Shown: one piece after another, positions 44,654 through 53,500 of the stretch
Position numbering within the stretch: position 1 is the stretch's first letter
Layout: each line of letters starts with the position of its first letter
Assembly: GCF_002741075.1 (NCBI RefSeq)
Contig: NZ_CP016634.1
Coordinates: 1,504,501-1,568,500, forward strand
Length of the DNA stretch: 64,000 nt
Origin: Pseudomonas putida
GTDB taxonomy: Bacteria; Pseudomonadota; Gammaproteobacteria; Pseudomonadales; Pseudomonadaceae
Direction: 5' to 3'
Made by a program: the position numbers and the translations under genes
The notes under the pieces: model-generated
Databases searched by the model: none
Told to the model about the DNA's origin: nothing
The model's input: only the letters and a program-made list of their open reading frames with translations

Positions 44654-46273
44654 TTAGAAGATGTAATCGGTGGTCAGGAAGCTCGACTGACGGTTGCGGA
44701 TGATCTCGCTGATCAGTTCCTTGTTGGCGTGCTGGAACTTGGTCGCCACCAAGGTACGAATGGAGAACACGCGCAGCGCATCGTGCACCGACAGCGTGCC
44801 CTCGGCGCTGTTCTTGCGGCCGTTGAACGGGTAGGTGTCAGGCCCGCGCTGGCACTGGGCGTTGAGGTTGATGCGCCCGACCTGGTTGGCGAAGGTGTCC
44901 ACCAGCACGCCGATGGTCTGCGGGTCGTTGCCGAACAGGCTCAGCTGCTGGCCGTAGTCGGAGTCGAGCACGTAGTCGATCACCGTTTGCAGGTCGCGGT
45001 AGGGCACCACGGGCACCAAGGGGCCGAACTGTTCTTCGTGATAGACGCGCATGTCGGCGCTGACTGGGTAGAGCAGGGCGGGATAGAAGAACGAGCCGCG
45101 GCTGAGTCCGCCGCTTTCGTTGAGCACCTGCGCGCCCTTGTCGGTGGCGTCGGCTACCAGGGCGTCGAGGTAGTCGATCTTGCCGGGCTCCGGCAGCGGC
45201 GTCAGGGCCACCCCAGGCTCCCAGGGCATGCCGGGTTTGAGGGCGGCGAGCTTGCGCTGGAACTTGTCCAGGAACGGCTCGACCACATCCTCATGGACGA
45301 ACAGGATCTTGAGTGCGGTGCAACGCTGGCCGTTGAACGACAGGGCGCCGGTCACGGCCTCTTCGACGGCGTTGTCCAGGTCCACCTGGGGCAGGACGAT
45401 GCCGGGGTTCTTTGCGTCCAGGCCCAGGGCCGCGCGCAGCCGGTGTGGGCGCGGGTGCAGTTTCTTGAGGTCGCTGGCGGCCTTGTGGGTACCGATGAAG
45501 GCGAACACGTCGATCTTGCCGCTGGCCATCAAGGCGCTGACCGTCTCGCGACCACGGCCATAGATGACGTTGATCACCCCCGGTGGGAAGCTGTCGCGGA
45601 ACGCCTCCAGAAGCGGGCGGATCAGCAGCACGCCGAACTTGGCAGGCTTGAACACCACGGTATTGCCCATGATCAACGCCGGGATCAGCGTGGTGAAGGT
45701 CTCGTTGAGTGGGTAGTTGTAGGGGCCCATGCACAGGGCCACGCCCAACGGCGCGCGACGGATCTGGCCGAGGGTGCCTTGCTCAAGCTCGAAGCGACTG
45801 GAGCGCCGGTCCAGGTCCTTGAGGGCGTTGACGGTGTCGACGATGTAGTCGCAGGTGCGGTCGAATTCCTTTTCCGAATCCTTGAGGTTCTTGCCGATTT
45901 CCCACATCAGCAGTTTGACCACCGCCGTGCGTTGCTCGCGCATGCGCGCCAGGAAGGTCTCGACATGCTGGATGCGCTCGGCCACGCGCATCGTCGGCCA
46001 GGTGCCACGCCCTTTGTCGTAGGCCTGTACCGCAGCGTCCAGGGCGGTGAGGGCGGTGTCGGCGTCGAGCAGGGGCGCACTGCCCAGGATCACCTGGCGC
46101 TCGCCATCGCCTTCCTTGAGCCAGACCGGGCTGCGCACGGTGGCCAACGGGCCGTCCCAGCGGCGCAGCTCGCCACCTACCAGATAGTCGCGCTGCTCCA
46201 GCGGAGCGCCCAGGCGCCAGGCTTCGGGAATGTCGTCGGCAGCAGGAAACAGCGAATCGAGCAAAGGATCCAT
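44654..46273 (-). CDS. gapN: NADP-dependent (non-phosphorylating) glyceraldehyde-3-phosphate-type aldehyde dehydrogenase
   Basis: A 539-residue member of the aldehyde dehydrogenase superfamily, most like GapN-type enzymes: MGPYNYPLNETFTTLIPAL, the catalytic Cys in FNGQRCTALK and RINLNAQCQRGPDTYPFNG near the end. Such enzymes oxidise glyceraldehyde-3-phosphate directly to 3-phosphoglycerate with NADP. It has an N-terminal extension of about 40 residues compared with short homologs. The gene stands alone. The GapN assignment is by pattern; a general semialdehyde substrate is possible. Confidence 0.78.
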   Translation of the reverse strand: MDPLLDSLFPAADDIPEAWRLGAPLEQRDYLVGGELRRWDGPLATVRSPVWLKEGDGERQVILGSAPLLDADTALTALDAAVQAYDKGRGTWPTMRVAERIQHVETFLARMREQRTAVVKLLMWEIGKNLKDSEKEFDRTCDYIVDTVNALKDLDRRSSRFELEQGTLGQIRRAPLGVALCMGPYNYPLNETFTTLIPALIMGNTVVFKPAKFGVLLIRPLLEAFRDSFPPGVINVIYGRGRETVSALMASGKIDVFAFIGTHKAASDLKKLHPRPHRLRAALGLDAKNPGIVLPQVDLDNAVEEAVTGALSFNGQRCTALKILFVHEDVVEPFLDKFQRKLAALKPGMPWEPGVALTPLPEPGKIDYLDALVADATDKGAQVLNESGGLSRGSFFYPALLYPVSADMRVYHEEQFGPLVPVVPYRDLQTVIDYVLDSDYGQQLSLFGNDPQTIGVLVDTFANQVGRINLNAQCQRGPDTYPFNGRKNSAEGTLSVHDALRVFSIRTLVATKFQHANKELISEIIRNRQSSFLTTDYIF

Positions 46274-46414
46274 CGGTACGGCACCTCACGTTGTTTTTGG
46301 CTTGGTGAAACGCTTCAGCTTGTGAGCATGCACCCTGTCGCAGAAAAACACCAGTGTGGCTCAAATTTGCTGCCGGCACGCCGATACAGGATCAATCGAA
46401 TTCGATCGCTGCTC

Positions 46415-48658
46415 ATGAAGACACTTCCCCTTCCCCTCGATGAACAGGCCTCGCCTGCCAATTGCGCACTGCGGCGCACCCTCCATCGCCTGTTACCGGT
46501 CGGTTTCGCCGTGGTCGGCATCGGCCTGTCGGTGGTGCTTGGGCATTTGGACAACCAGCGCAAGGAAAGCGAGCAGATCGCCAACATCTCGGCGCGTCTG
46601 TCCGGTGTGCGCGGTGCCCTGGAAGCCCAGTTGCGTACCGCCTTCGGCGAAGCCGAAGGCATTGCCCAGCTGATCGCCACCGATGGGCGGATCAGTCCTG
46701 AACATTTTCATGGCATGGCCCAGGACGCGCTCGAGTCGGTGCCCTACATGCATCACATTGCTCTGGCCCAGGACGATGTGATTGGTGATGTGTCCCCGCG
46801 GGAAGGCAACCTGGCGATCATTGGCCTGGACTATCGCCACTTGCCCGACCAGTATCCGATGCTGCAGTCGGCCCGCGAGCAAGGTCAGCCGGTGCTGGCT
46901 GGCCCTGTTCAGCTGTACCAGGGTGGACGGGCGCTGATCTATCGCCGACCGGTGTTCGTCAGTGGCAAGCGCGGTGTGAAGTTCTACTGGGGCAATGTGT
47001 CGATCGTCGCCGATATCGATCGCTTGTTGTGGGCAGCGGGTCTCAGGCCGGACATGGATTTCCAGATCGCGGTACGGGGCTCCGATGACAAGGGGGCCCA
47101 AGGCGCGATGATATGGGGCGATGCGCACCTGTTCGACAACCCGCTGCTCAGCCAGGCGGTGAACGTGCCAGGCGGTCACTGGCAATTGGTTGCCGCCCCT
47201 CGCGGCGGCTGGCCGCAGTTGGGCCTGTTCACGTCGCCCCTGTTCATGTTCGCGTTGGTCTGCACCGGGCTGTTCAGCCTGTTCGTCGCCCAGCTCGATG
47301 GCAACCAACGCCTGCTCAAGCAGCGCAACCGCGAGCTGCGCCAGTCTCAGGCGCAGCTCGAACGTCTGGCTCACTACGACACCATCACCGGCCTGCCCAA
47401 CCGGGTGCTGTTCAGGCGTCAGTTGGCCGAAGCGATCGCACACGGCCACGGCCTGGCGGTGTTGATCCTGGACATCGATGGCTTCAAGCAGGTCAACGAC
47501 AGCCTGGGCCACCCAATGGGCGATCTGCTGCTGCAGCAGGCGACGGCGCGTTTTCTGCAGGAGCTCCACAGCGCCGATCGGGTCTGTCGCCTGGGCGGTG
47601 ATGAATTCGTGTTCATGCTTCAGGGCAGCCAGGGCCAGGTCAATCTCCAGGTACAGGCTTTGCTGCGGTGTCTGCAGCGGCCGTTCGATCTCAACGGCAA
47701 TGCTGCGTTGGTCACCGGCAGCATCGGTGTGGCCCGATGCCCGCAGCATGGCGAGGATGCCGACAGCCTGCTGCGCCACGCCGACACGGCGATGTACGCT
47801 GCCAAGGAGGGTGGCCGTAACGGCTGGCGTCCGTACCATTCGGAGATGACCGAGCGCCTGCAACTGCGCCTGGAGCTGGAACGTAACCTGCGCCGGGCAT
47901 TGGAATACGATGAGTTCGAGCTGTGGTACCAACCCAAGCTGGACCTGTTCAGCGGTCGCCTGGAAGGGGTCGAGGCGCTGGTGCGCTGGCGCGACCCCGA
48001 CCATGGGCTGGTCTCCCCGGGCGAGTTCATCCCCTTGGCCGAGCGCACCGGGCTGATCATTCCCCTCGGCGAACGGGTGCTGGAGCTGGCCTGCGCTCAA
48101 CTGGCGGCCTGGCGCGCGGCGGACTGTCTGCCTGGACCGCTGGCGATCAACGTGGCGGCGTTGCAGATCGAGCGCAGCGACTATGTCGCCAGCCTGGCCA
48201 GGGCCTTGGCCCGTTACGACCTGCCGGCAAGCTTGCTGGAGGTGGAGATCACCGAAAGCCTGCTGATGGAAAGCCAGCAACAGGCCTGCGCGGTGCTGGC
48301 TCAACTGCAGGCTATGGGGGTGGTCACGGCGGTGGATGACTTTGGCACGGGCTATTCGTCGCTGGCCTATCTGCGGGCACTGCCGATCGATCACCTGAAG
48401 ATCGATCGTGCGTTCATCAAGGACCTGCCCGGCGATGACGACGCCGAAGCAGTGGCCCGGGGCATCATCGACCTGGGCCACGCCTTGGGCTTTCGGATCA
48501 CCGCCGAGGGGATCGAGACCCAGGCGCAGTACGACTTCCTGCGCAACGTCGGTTGCGACCAGGGCCAGGGCTTTTTGCTCGGGCGACCGATGCCGGCGCC
48601 AGCGCTGGAGCGGTGGCTTACCGACCATCAAGCCAAGGGGCGTTCGCTGGGCCTCTGA
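46415..48658 (+). CDS. GGDEF-EAL dual c-di-GMP enzyme with periplasmic sensor domain
   Basis: A 747-residue inner membrane protein: helix at about 25-45, a periplasmic CHASE-like domain to about 265, second helix about 270-290, GGDEF domain (RLGGDEFVFML, with ILDIDGFKQVNDSLGH) and EAL domain (EALVRW, EITESLLM, DDFGTGYSSLAYL, KIDRAF). Both signature motifs are intact, so it may make or break c-di-GMP. The frame stays open far upstream because it is antisense to gapN; I chose ATG 46415, which begins MKTLPLPLDEQ before the first helix. The ribosome site is weak. Confidence 0.88.
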   Translation: MKTLPLPLDEQASPANCALRRTLHRLLPVGFAVVGIGLSVVLGHLDNQRKESEQIANISARLSGVRGALEAQLRTAFGEAEGIAQLIATDGRISPEHFHGMAQDALESVPYMHHIALAQDDVIGDVSPREGNLAIIGLDYRHLPDQYPMLQSAREQGQPVLAGPVQLYQGGRALIYRRPVFVSGKRGVKFYWGNVSIVADIDRLLWAAGLRPDMDFQIAVRGSDDKGAQGAMIWGDAHLFDNPLLSQAVNVPGGHWQLVAAPRGGWPQLGLFTSPLFMFALVCTGLFSLFVAQLDGNQRLLKQRNRELRQSQAQLERLAHYDTITGLPNRVLFRRQLAEAIAHGHGLAVLILDIDGFKQVNDSLGHPMGDLLLQQATARFLQELHSADRVCRLGGDEFVFMLQGSQGQVNLQVQALLRCLQRPFDLNGNAALVTGSIGVARCPQHGEDADSLLRHADTAMYAAKEGGRNGWRPYHSEMTERLQLRLELERNLRRALEYDEFELWYQPKLDLFSGRLEGVEALVRWRDPDHGLVSPGEFIPLAERTGLIIPLGERVLELACAQLAAWRAADCLPGPLAINVAALQIERSDYVASLARALARYDLPASLLEVEITESLLMESQQQACAVLAQLQAMGVVTAVDDFGTGYSSLAYLRALPIDHLKIDRAFIKDLPGDDDAEAVARGIIDLGHALGFRITAEGIETQAQYDFLRNVGCDQGQGFLLGRPMPAPALERWLTDHQAKGRSLGL

Positions 48659-48759
48659 CCGGGGCCGGCGCCATCGTTTTTGAACTTTGCCGCGCTGGGC
48701 GATTCCACCGCATGCCGGGGTCGATTTTGTCCACCCGGTACTGTCAGAGGAGCGGCCCC

Positions 48760-48894
48760 ATGAACACCGACACCGAGTTCGACGAACTGAACGAGCTTCC
48801 CCAGGCCCGCGAGCAGCCCGAGGATGACCCTGAGGTCATGCCCGACGACCCTGATTTGCAGGGCCTGCCCGGCGAGGACAAGCTGCCGGGCTGA
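48760..48894 (+). CDS. Small acidic protein, 44 residues
   Basis: MNTDTEFDELNELPQAREQP at its start, then many Asp, Glu and Pro, ending GEDKLPG. GAGGAG lies seven bases before the ATG. Likely soluble and unstructured. It comes 28 bases before the permease gene, so the two may share a transcript. Function unknown. Confidence 0.75.
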   Translation: MNTDTEFDELNELPQAREQPEDDPEVMPDDPDLQGLPGEDKLPG

Positions 48895-48921
48895 TGCCGG
48901 CAGCAGAGGAGGACCGCCGGC

Positions 48922-49308
48922 ATGAAATTCGATCGATTCGCCCAATGGCTGGCCAAGTGGGCCGGCCGCCCGCTGACCTTTGGCATTGCGTTGTTGTTGA
49001 TTCTGGCCTGGGCCGTGAGCGGGCCGCTGTTCGACTTCAACGACACCTGGCAACTGGTGATCAATACCTCGACCACCATCATCACCTTCCTCATGGTGTT
49101 CCTGATCCAGAACACCCAGAACCGCGACAACGATGTCTTGCACATAAAGATCGACGAACTGCTGCGTACCACGCACAAGGCACACAAGGCGCTGCTGGAT
49201 CTGGAGCACATGGACCCGGTCCAGCTGCACGCCCTGCGCAAGCAGTACCAGCAGATAGGCGAGGGCTGCGACGACCTGCCACCGGCCGCCACCGACGAGT
49301 CCGACTGA
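48922..49308 (+). CDS. Low-affinity iron permease-family protein
   Basis: A 128-residue membrane protein with two helices (about 20-38 and 50-65) and the phrase WQLVINTSTTIITFLMVFLIQNTQNRD, typical of the short bacterial members of the low-affinity iron permease family, then a helical cytoplasmic tail (HIKIDELLRTTHKAHKALLDLE). Whether bacterial members carry iron is not settled. Sits between small and ClpP-like genes. Confidence 0.82.
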   Translation: MKFDRFAQWLAKWAGRPLTFGIALLLILAWAVSGPLFDFNDTWQLVINTSTTIITFLMVFLIQNTQNRDNDVLHIKIDELLRTTHKAHKALLDLEHMDPVQLHALRKQYQQIGEGCDDLPPAATDESD

Positions 49309-49356
49309 CCGTCTGCCCGCTTCACTGGACTGATTTCGCCAACTTTGGAGGCAAGC

Positions 49357-49908
49357 ATGGCCAGACATATCATCCACTTCACAGGCCCCATCAATTCATC
49401 CACCTGCGGCAACCTGATCAGCACCTGCACCCGCGCCCTGCAACAGGGCGCCGAGATTCTGCAGATCAACATCGCGACCATGGGCGGGGAGTGCAGCTAC
49501 GGTTTCACGCTGTACAACTTCCTGCGCTCGTTGCCGGTACCGGTGCATACCCACAACCTGGGCACGGTGGAGTCGATGGGCAATATCCTGTTCTTGGCCG
49601 GCGAGCGGCGTACCGCGTGCGTGTTGAGCAAGTTCCTGTTCCATCCATTTCACTGGACGTTGCACGGTTCGGTGGACCATTCACGCATGGCTGAATATGC
49701 CATGAGCCTGGATTACGACCTGCGCCTGTATGCCCAGATCGTGGCCGAACGGACCAAGGGCGCCAGTGAAGTGCTGGATGTGCCGCGTTACTTGATGGCC
49801 TATCCGCGCATCCTGAGCGCCAATGAGGCGCTGGCCTGCGGCATGATCGATGCCATCGACGAGATGCCGATCGAGGCCGATGTTAGCCAGCACAGTGTGC
49901 ATGCCTGA
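49357..49908 (+). CDS. ClpP-like (S14-type) protease or peptidase
   Basis: A 183-residue ClpP-fold protein away from any clp chaperone gene. It shows an oxyanion-region phrase ATMGGECSYGF, Ser in the GTVESMGNILFLAGERR motif and His in LFHPFHW, the equivalent positions of the ClpP Ser and His. The classical VASM/AASMG signature is changed to VESMG, so activity is uncertain. ATG 49357 follows GGAGG. It may be an inactive or specialised ClpP paralog. Confidence 0.8.
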   Translation: MARHIIHFTGPINSSTCGNLISTCTRALQQGAEILQINIATMGGECSYGFTLYNFLRSLPVPVHTHNLGTVESMGNILFLAGERRTACVLSKFLFHPFHWTLHGSVDHSRMAEYAMSLDYDLRLYAQIVAERTKGASEVLDVPRYLMAYPRILSANEALACGMIDAIDEMPIEADVSQHSVHA

Positions 49909-49921
49909 GTCAGGCTGATGT

Positions 49922-50008
49922 GCCTTTTTCGCGGGTAAACCCCCACAGGATTCTCGGTGTTTTGGATATCACCGCGGTACCTGTGGGGGTTTACCCGCGA
50001 AAAGGGCA
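49922..50008. repeat. Near-perfect REP palindrome between convergent genes
   Basis: A 29-base arm (TTTTTCGCGGGTAAACCCCC at its core) is repeated inverted with one mismatch around a 29-base loop, between the ClpP-like gene and the NUDIX gene. It may act as a bidirectional transcript end. Confidence 0.85.
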
Positions 50009-50029
50009 CCGCCGAAAAACGGTCAAGCT

Positions 50030-50428
50030 TCAGCGCACGGAGTCGGCCACGCACTGGTCACAGGCAAGCAGCGACTGGATCAGCAGCCTGATGTCATCTT
50101 TGAGCTCGGACACCCGGTCCAGGTGCGCGAAGCAGCAGTCGGCGATTTCATGGCTGGCCTCGGGCCGGGGCGCGTCGGCGAACTCGGCTTCGAAGACGTA
50201 ATGCACCCGCTCGGGCGACTCATAGCGCATCAGGAAGGTCAGCGCCCGCGCCTTGAGCCCGGTTTCCTCCAACAGCTCGCGCTCGGCAGCCTCGACGGGG
50301 GTCTCGCCTGGCTCGATCTTGCCACCGGGCAGTGTCCACGCGGCCTTGGGCTTTCTCACCCATAGCCATTTGCGGGTTTTCCTGCCATGGCGGCAGATCA
50401 CGGTGGCGCGGTGCTTGACGGGCTTCAT
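50030..50428 (-). CDS. NUDIX hydrolase
   Basis: A 132-residue pyrophosphohydrolase with a full NUDIX box (GGKIEPGETPVEAAERELLEE, consensus GX5EX7REUXEEXGU), then a beta sheet and a short C-terminal helix ending CDQCVADSVR. ATG 50428 was chosen over 50443. Substrate class cannot be read from the sequence. Closely spaced (82 bases) to the sensor kinase fusion downstream on the other side. Confidence 0.87.
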   Translation of the reverse strand: MKPVKHRATVICRHGRKTRKWLWVRKPKAAWTLPGGKIEPGETPVEAAERELLEETGLKARALTFLMRYESPERVHYVFEAEFADAPRPEASHEIADCCFAHLDRVSELKDDIRLLIQSLLACDQCVADSVR

Positions 50429-50510
50429 GCGGGCTCCAGGCAAAATCCAGTATTCCTACTGAATTGGGCCATTGGTGCCAGCTGGAAGTTGTCCCCGTCA
50501 GGATGAGCGG

Positions 50511-53500
50511 TCAGTAGGGTTGCGAGCCGCTCAGGGCTTCGATCGCCTCCACCAGCTCGTCATAGGCCACCGGTTTGTTCAGATGACGGTCGAACCCGGA
50601 CTGGCGCGATTTGTACTGATCGGCGCTGGCACCGTAGCCGGTCAGGGCGATTGCGGGAATGTCCTTCAGATGCGCATGCTCGCGCAGTGCCTTGATCAGT
50701 GCATGGCCATCCATGACCGGCATGCCAATGTCCGAGAGAATGATGTCGTACTGCCCGTCAGCCGCGGCCTTCAGCGCGGTGCGTGGGTCATGGAAGGCGC
50801 TGACCTGCGCACCTTCCATCTCCAGCAACTGCTGCATGATTTCTAGCACATCTGCGGAATCGTCCACCAACAGCACACGGATATTGTCCAGGCGCGGTGC
50901 CCCCTGCTGTTCGCCCGCAGTGTGCGGCAGTTGGGGGTTGAAGTGGCACAGTGGCAGGCGGACAGTGAAGGTGCAGCCTTTGCCTAACCCTGGGGAGCTG
51001 GCATGCACGCCGCCGCCATGGGCCAGCACCAGCTGGCGTACCAGTGACAGGCCGATCCCCAGGCCTTCGCGGCTGTGGCTGGTGACTGGTGGGGCGGCCT
51101 GGGTGAACAGGTCGAAGATGTTCTCCAGGCTTTCCTCGCTCAAGCCCAAGCCCTGGTCGATCACCTGCAGCAGTGCCTGTTCGCCCTGACTGGTCAGCAC
51201 CAGACGGATCTCGCTACCGGCCGGGCTGAACTTCAGGGCATTGTTGAGCAGGTTCCAGATGATCTGCTCGAGGCGGGTGATGTCCCCTTCGATGAACAGC
51301 GCCTTGTCGTTGGCCGGCAACTCCAGGACCACGTCGAGCGGGTGCTGCTCGCTACGCACCACGGCATGGATGTCACGCAGGATGGTGCACAGGTTCACAG
51401 GTTCGGTCTTGAGCTTGAGCTTGCCGGTGCGGATACGCGCCACATCGAGCAAGTCATCGATGATGCGCGCCTGGCTGGCGACCGCTTCGCAGATGGTGCC
51501 TACCGCCTTGCTGGCTGCGCTGATGGTCTTGACCGAAGGCAGGCGGCGCAGGATCTCGGCGTTGAGTTGGATCAGATTGAGCGGGTGCTTGAGCTCATGC
51601 GACATGATGGCGAAGAACTCGTCCTTCATGTGGCTGCTGCTCTGGGACTCGGCCAACTGCTTGCTCTGCTCTTCGTGCAGGCGCTTGTGCCCGGTCAGGT
51701 CACGGGCGATCTTGACGTAGCCGCGCAAACTGCTGCCTTTGAGCAGGGAGACCTCGCCACTGCAGAAGAAGCGGCTGCCATCCTTGCGCACGTGCCAGCG
51801 CTCGTCCTGGCCGCGACCGTTGAGGCGGGCGGCGCGCAGCTCTCGGCTGGGCACGCCGTTGGCGCGGTCTTGCTCGGTGAAGATCAGCTCGTAGTGGCGG
51901 CCGATCACTTCGTCCTTGGCGTGGCCGAAGATCAGCGTGGCGCCGGTGTTCCAGTCGGTGATCACCCCGTGTTCGTCGAGCAGGATGATGGCGAAGTCGT
52001 GGGTACTCTCGGCCACCAGGCGCATACGCTCTTCGCCCACTCGCAGACGTTCCTCGGCGGCGCGGCCCTTGCTGATGTCGATGAAGGTGAGCACCGTACC
52101 ATCGATCTTCTGCTCGCTGGCGCGGTAGGGCAGCAGGCGGGCCAGGTACCAGTGCTGGTTCTCGCCGCACACCTCGCGCTCGATGGAGGGGGTGCCCTGG
52201 GCCACGGCACGGGCGTCGTCGGCCAGCTCCGGGTAGTCCAGCCGGTGGGTGATGTCGAGCAACGAGCGGCCGGTGTCCACGGGCAGGATGTTGAAGATAT
52301 CGGCGGCGCGAGGGGTGAACCAGCGGATGCACAGGTTGCGATCGACGAACACCGTGGCGATGGCGGTCGAGGCAATCAGGTTGCTCAGGTAGTCGTTGAC
52401 CTTGTCGGTTTCCTCGACCTTGTTCTTGAGCTCGTAGTTGACCGTCAGCAGCTCTTCATTGATCGACTGCAGTTCTTCCTTGCTGGTCTCAAGCTCCTCG
52501 CTGGCCGAACGCAGCTCTTCGTTGATCGCCTGCATTTCTTCGTTGGAGGCGGTCAGCTCTTCGCTGGAGATTTCCGATTGCTCGATGGTTTCCTGCAACT
52601 GCAGGCGGGTGCGCTGCAGTTCGCGCTCCAGGTTGTTCAGCACCATGCTGTCGGTCTGACGGATGCCACTGGTGGGCAACAGGGATGGGTCGGGCACGCG
52701 TTCCTCGAACACCACCAGCAGGCATTCGCTGCCGCTGGGTTCGTCCTTGTGCGGGTGCACCGCGATCTCAACCTGCATCTCGCCCAGCTCGACCGGGCGC
52801 GAGGTCACCGCCTGGGTGCCCTGGCGTGCTTGGAACAACGTACTGCGCAGAGCCAGGCGCAGCTGTGGCAGGACCAGGTTGATCAAGTTGCGGCTGGGCT
52901 CGCCGCCGACCAGGTGCAGGAAGCGGCCGACGCCATCGCTCATGTGCAGGATATTGCCGTCACCATCGACAATGAGGCTGGGCGGGGTCCGCGTGGCCAG
53001 GGCGCGATGGTGCACCTCGGCATAGGAAATCTTGCGACCGGGACGTAGCTTGATCTGGCTGTCCTGCAAGGTCGAGGACACTTCCGCGCCGGGCAGCAGG
53101 CGGCCGGAGGCGCGGATAGCAGGGCTGGCGGGGCTGGCGCGAAAGATACGGTTGCGCTTGTCCACCGGGATGAACAGCTCGCTGGCCACATCCACCGATT
53201 CGGAGGTGCCCAGGAACAGGTGCCCGCCCGGGCGCAGGGCGAAGTGGAACATCTGCAGGATGTCGCGTTGCACCTCGCGATCCAGGTAGATCAGCAGGTT
53301 GCGACAGACGATCAGGTCGATCTGCGAGAATGGCGGATCGGACAGCAGGTTGTGCCGGGCGAACAGCACCTTCTCGCGGATTTCCTTGCGCACCCGGTAG
53401 TGCTGGTCTTCCTTGATGAAGAACTGGCGCAGTCGGGCCGGCGGTACGTCGGTGACGATCGCCTCCGGGTAGAGGCCGGTACGGGCGGTACCGATGGCCC

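Noticed and set aside
44729..46414. Upstream extension of the GGDEF-EAL frame
   Set aside because: The segment is antisense to the gapN coding sequence and shows no domain; the real protein begins near 46415.
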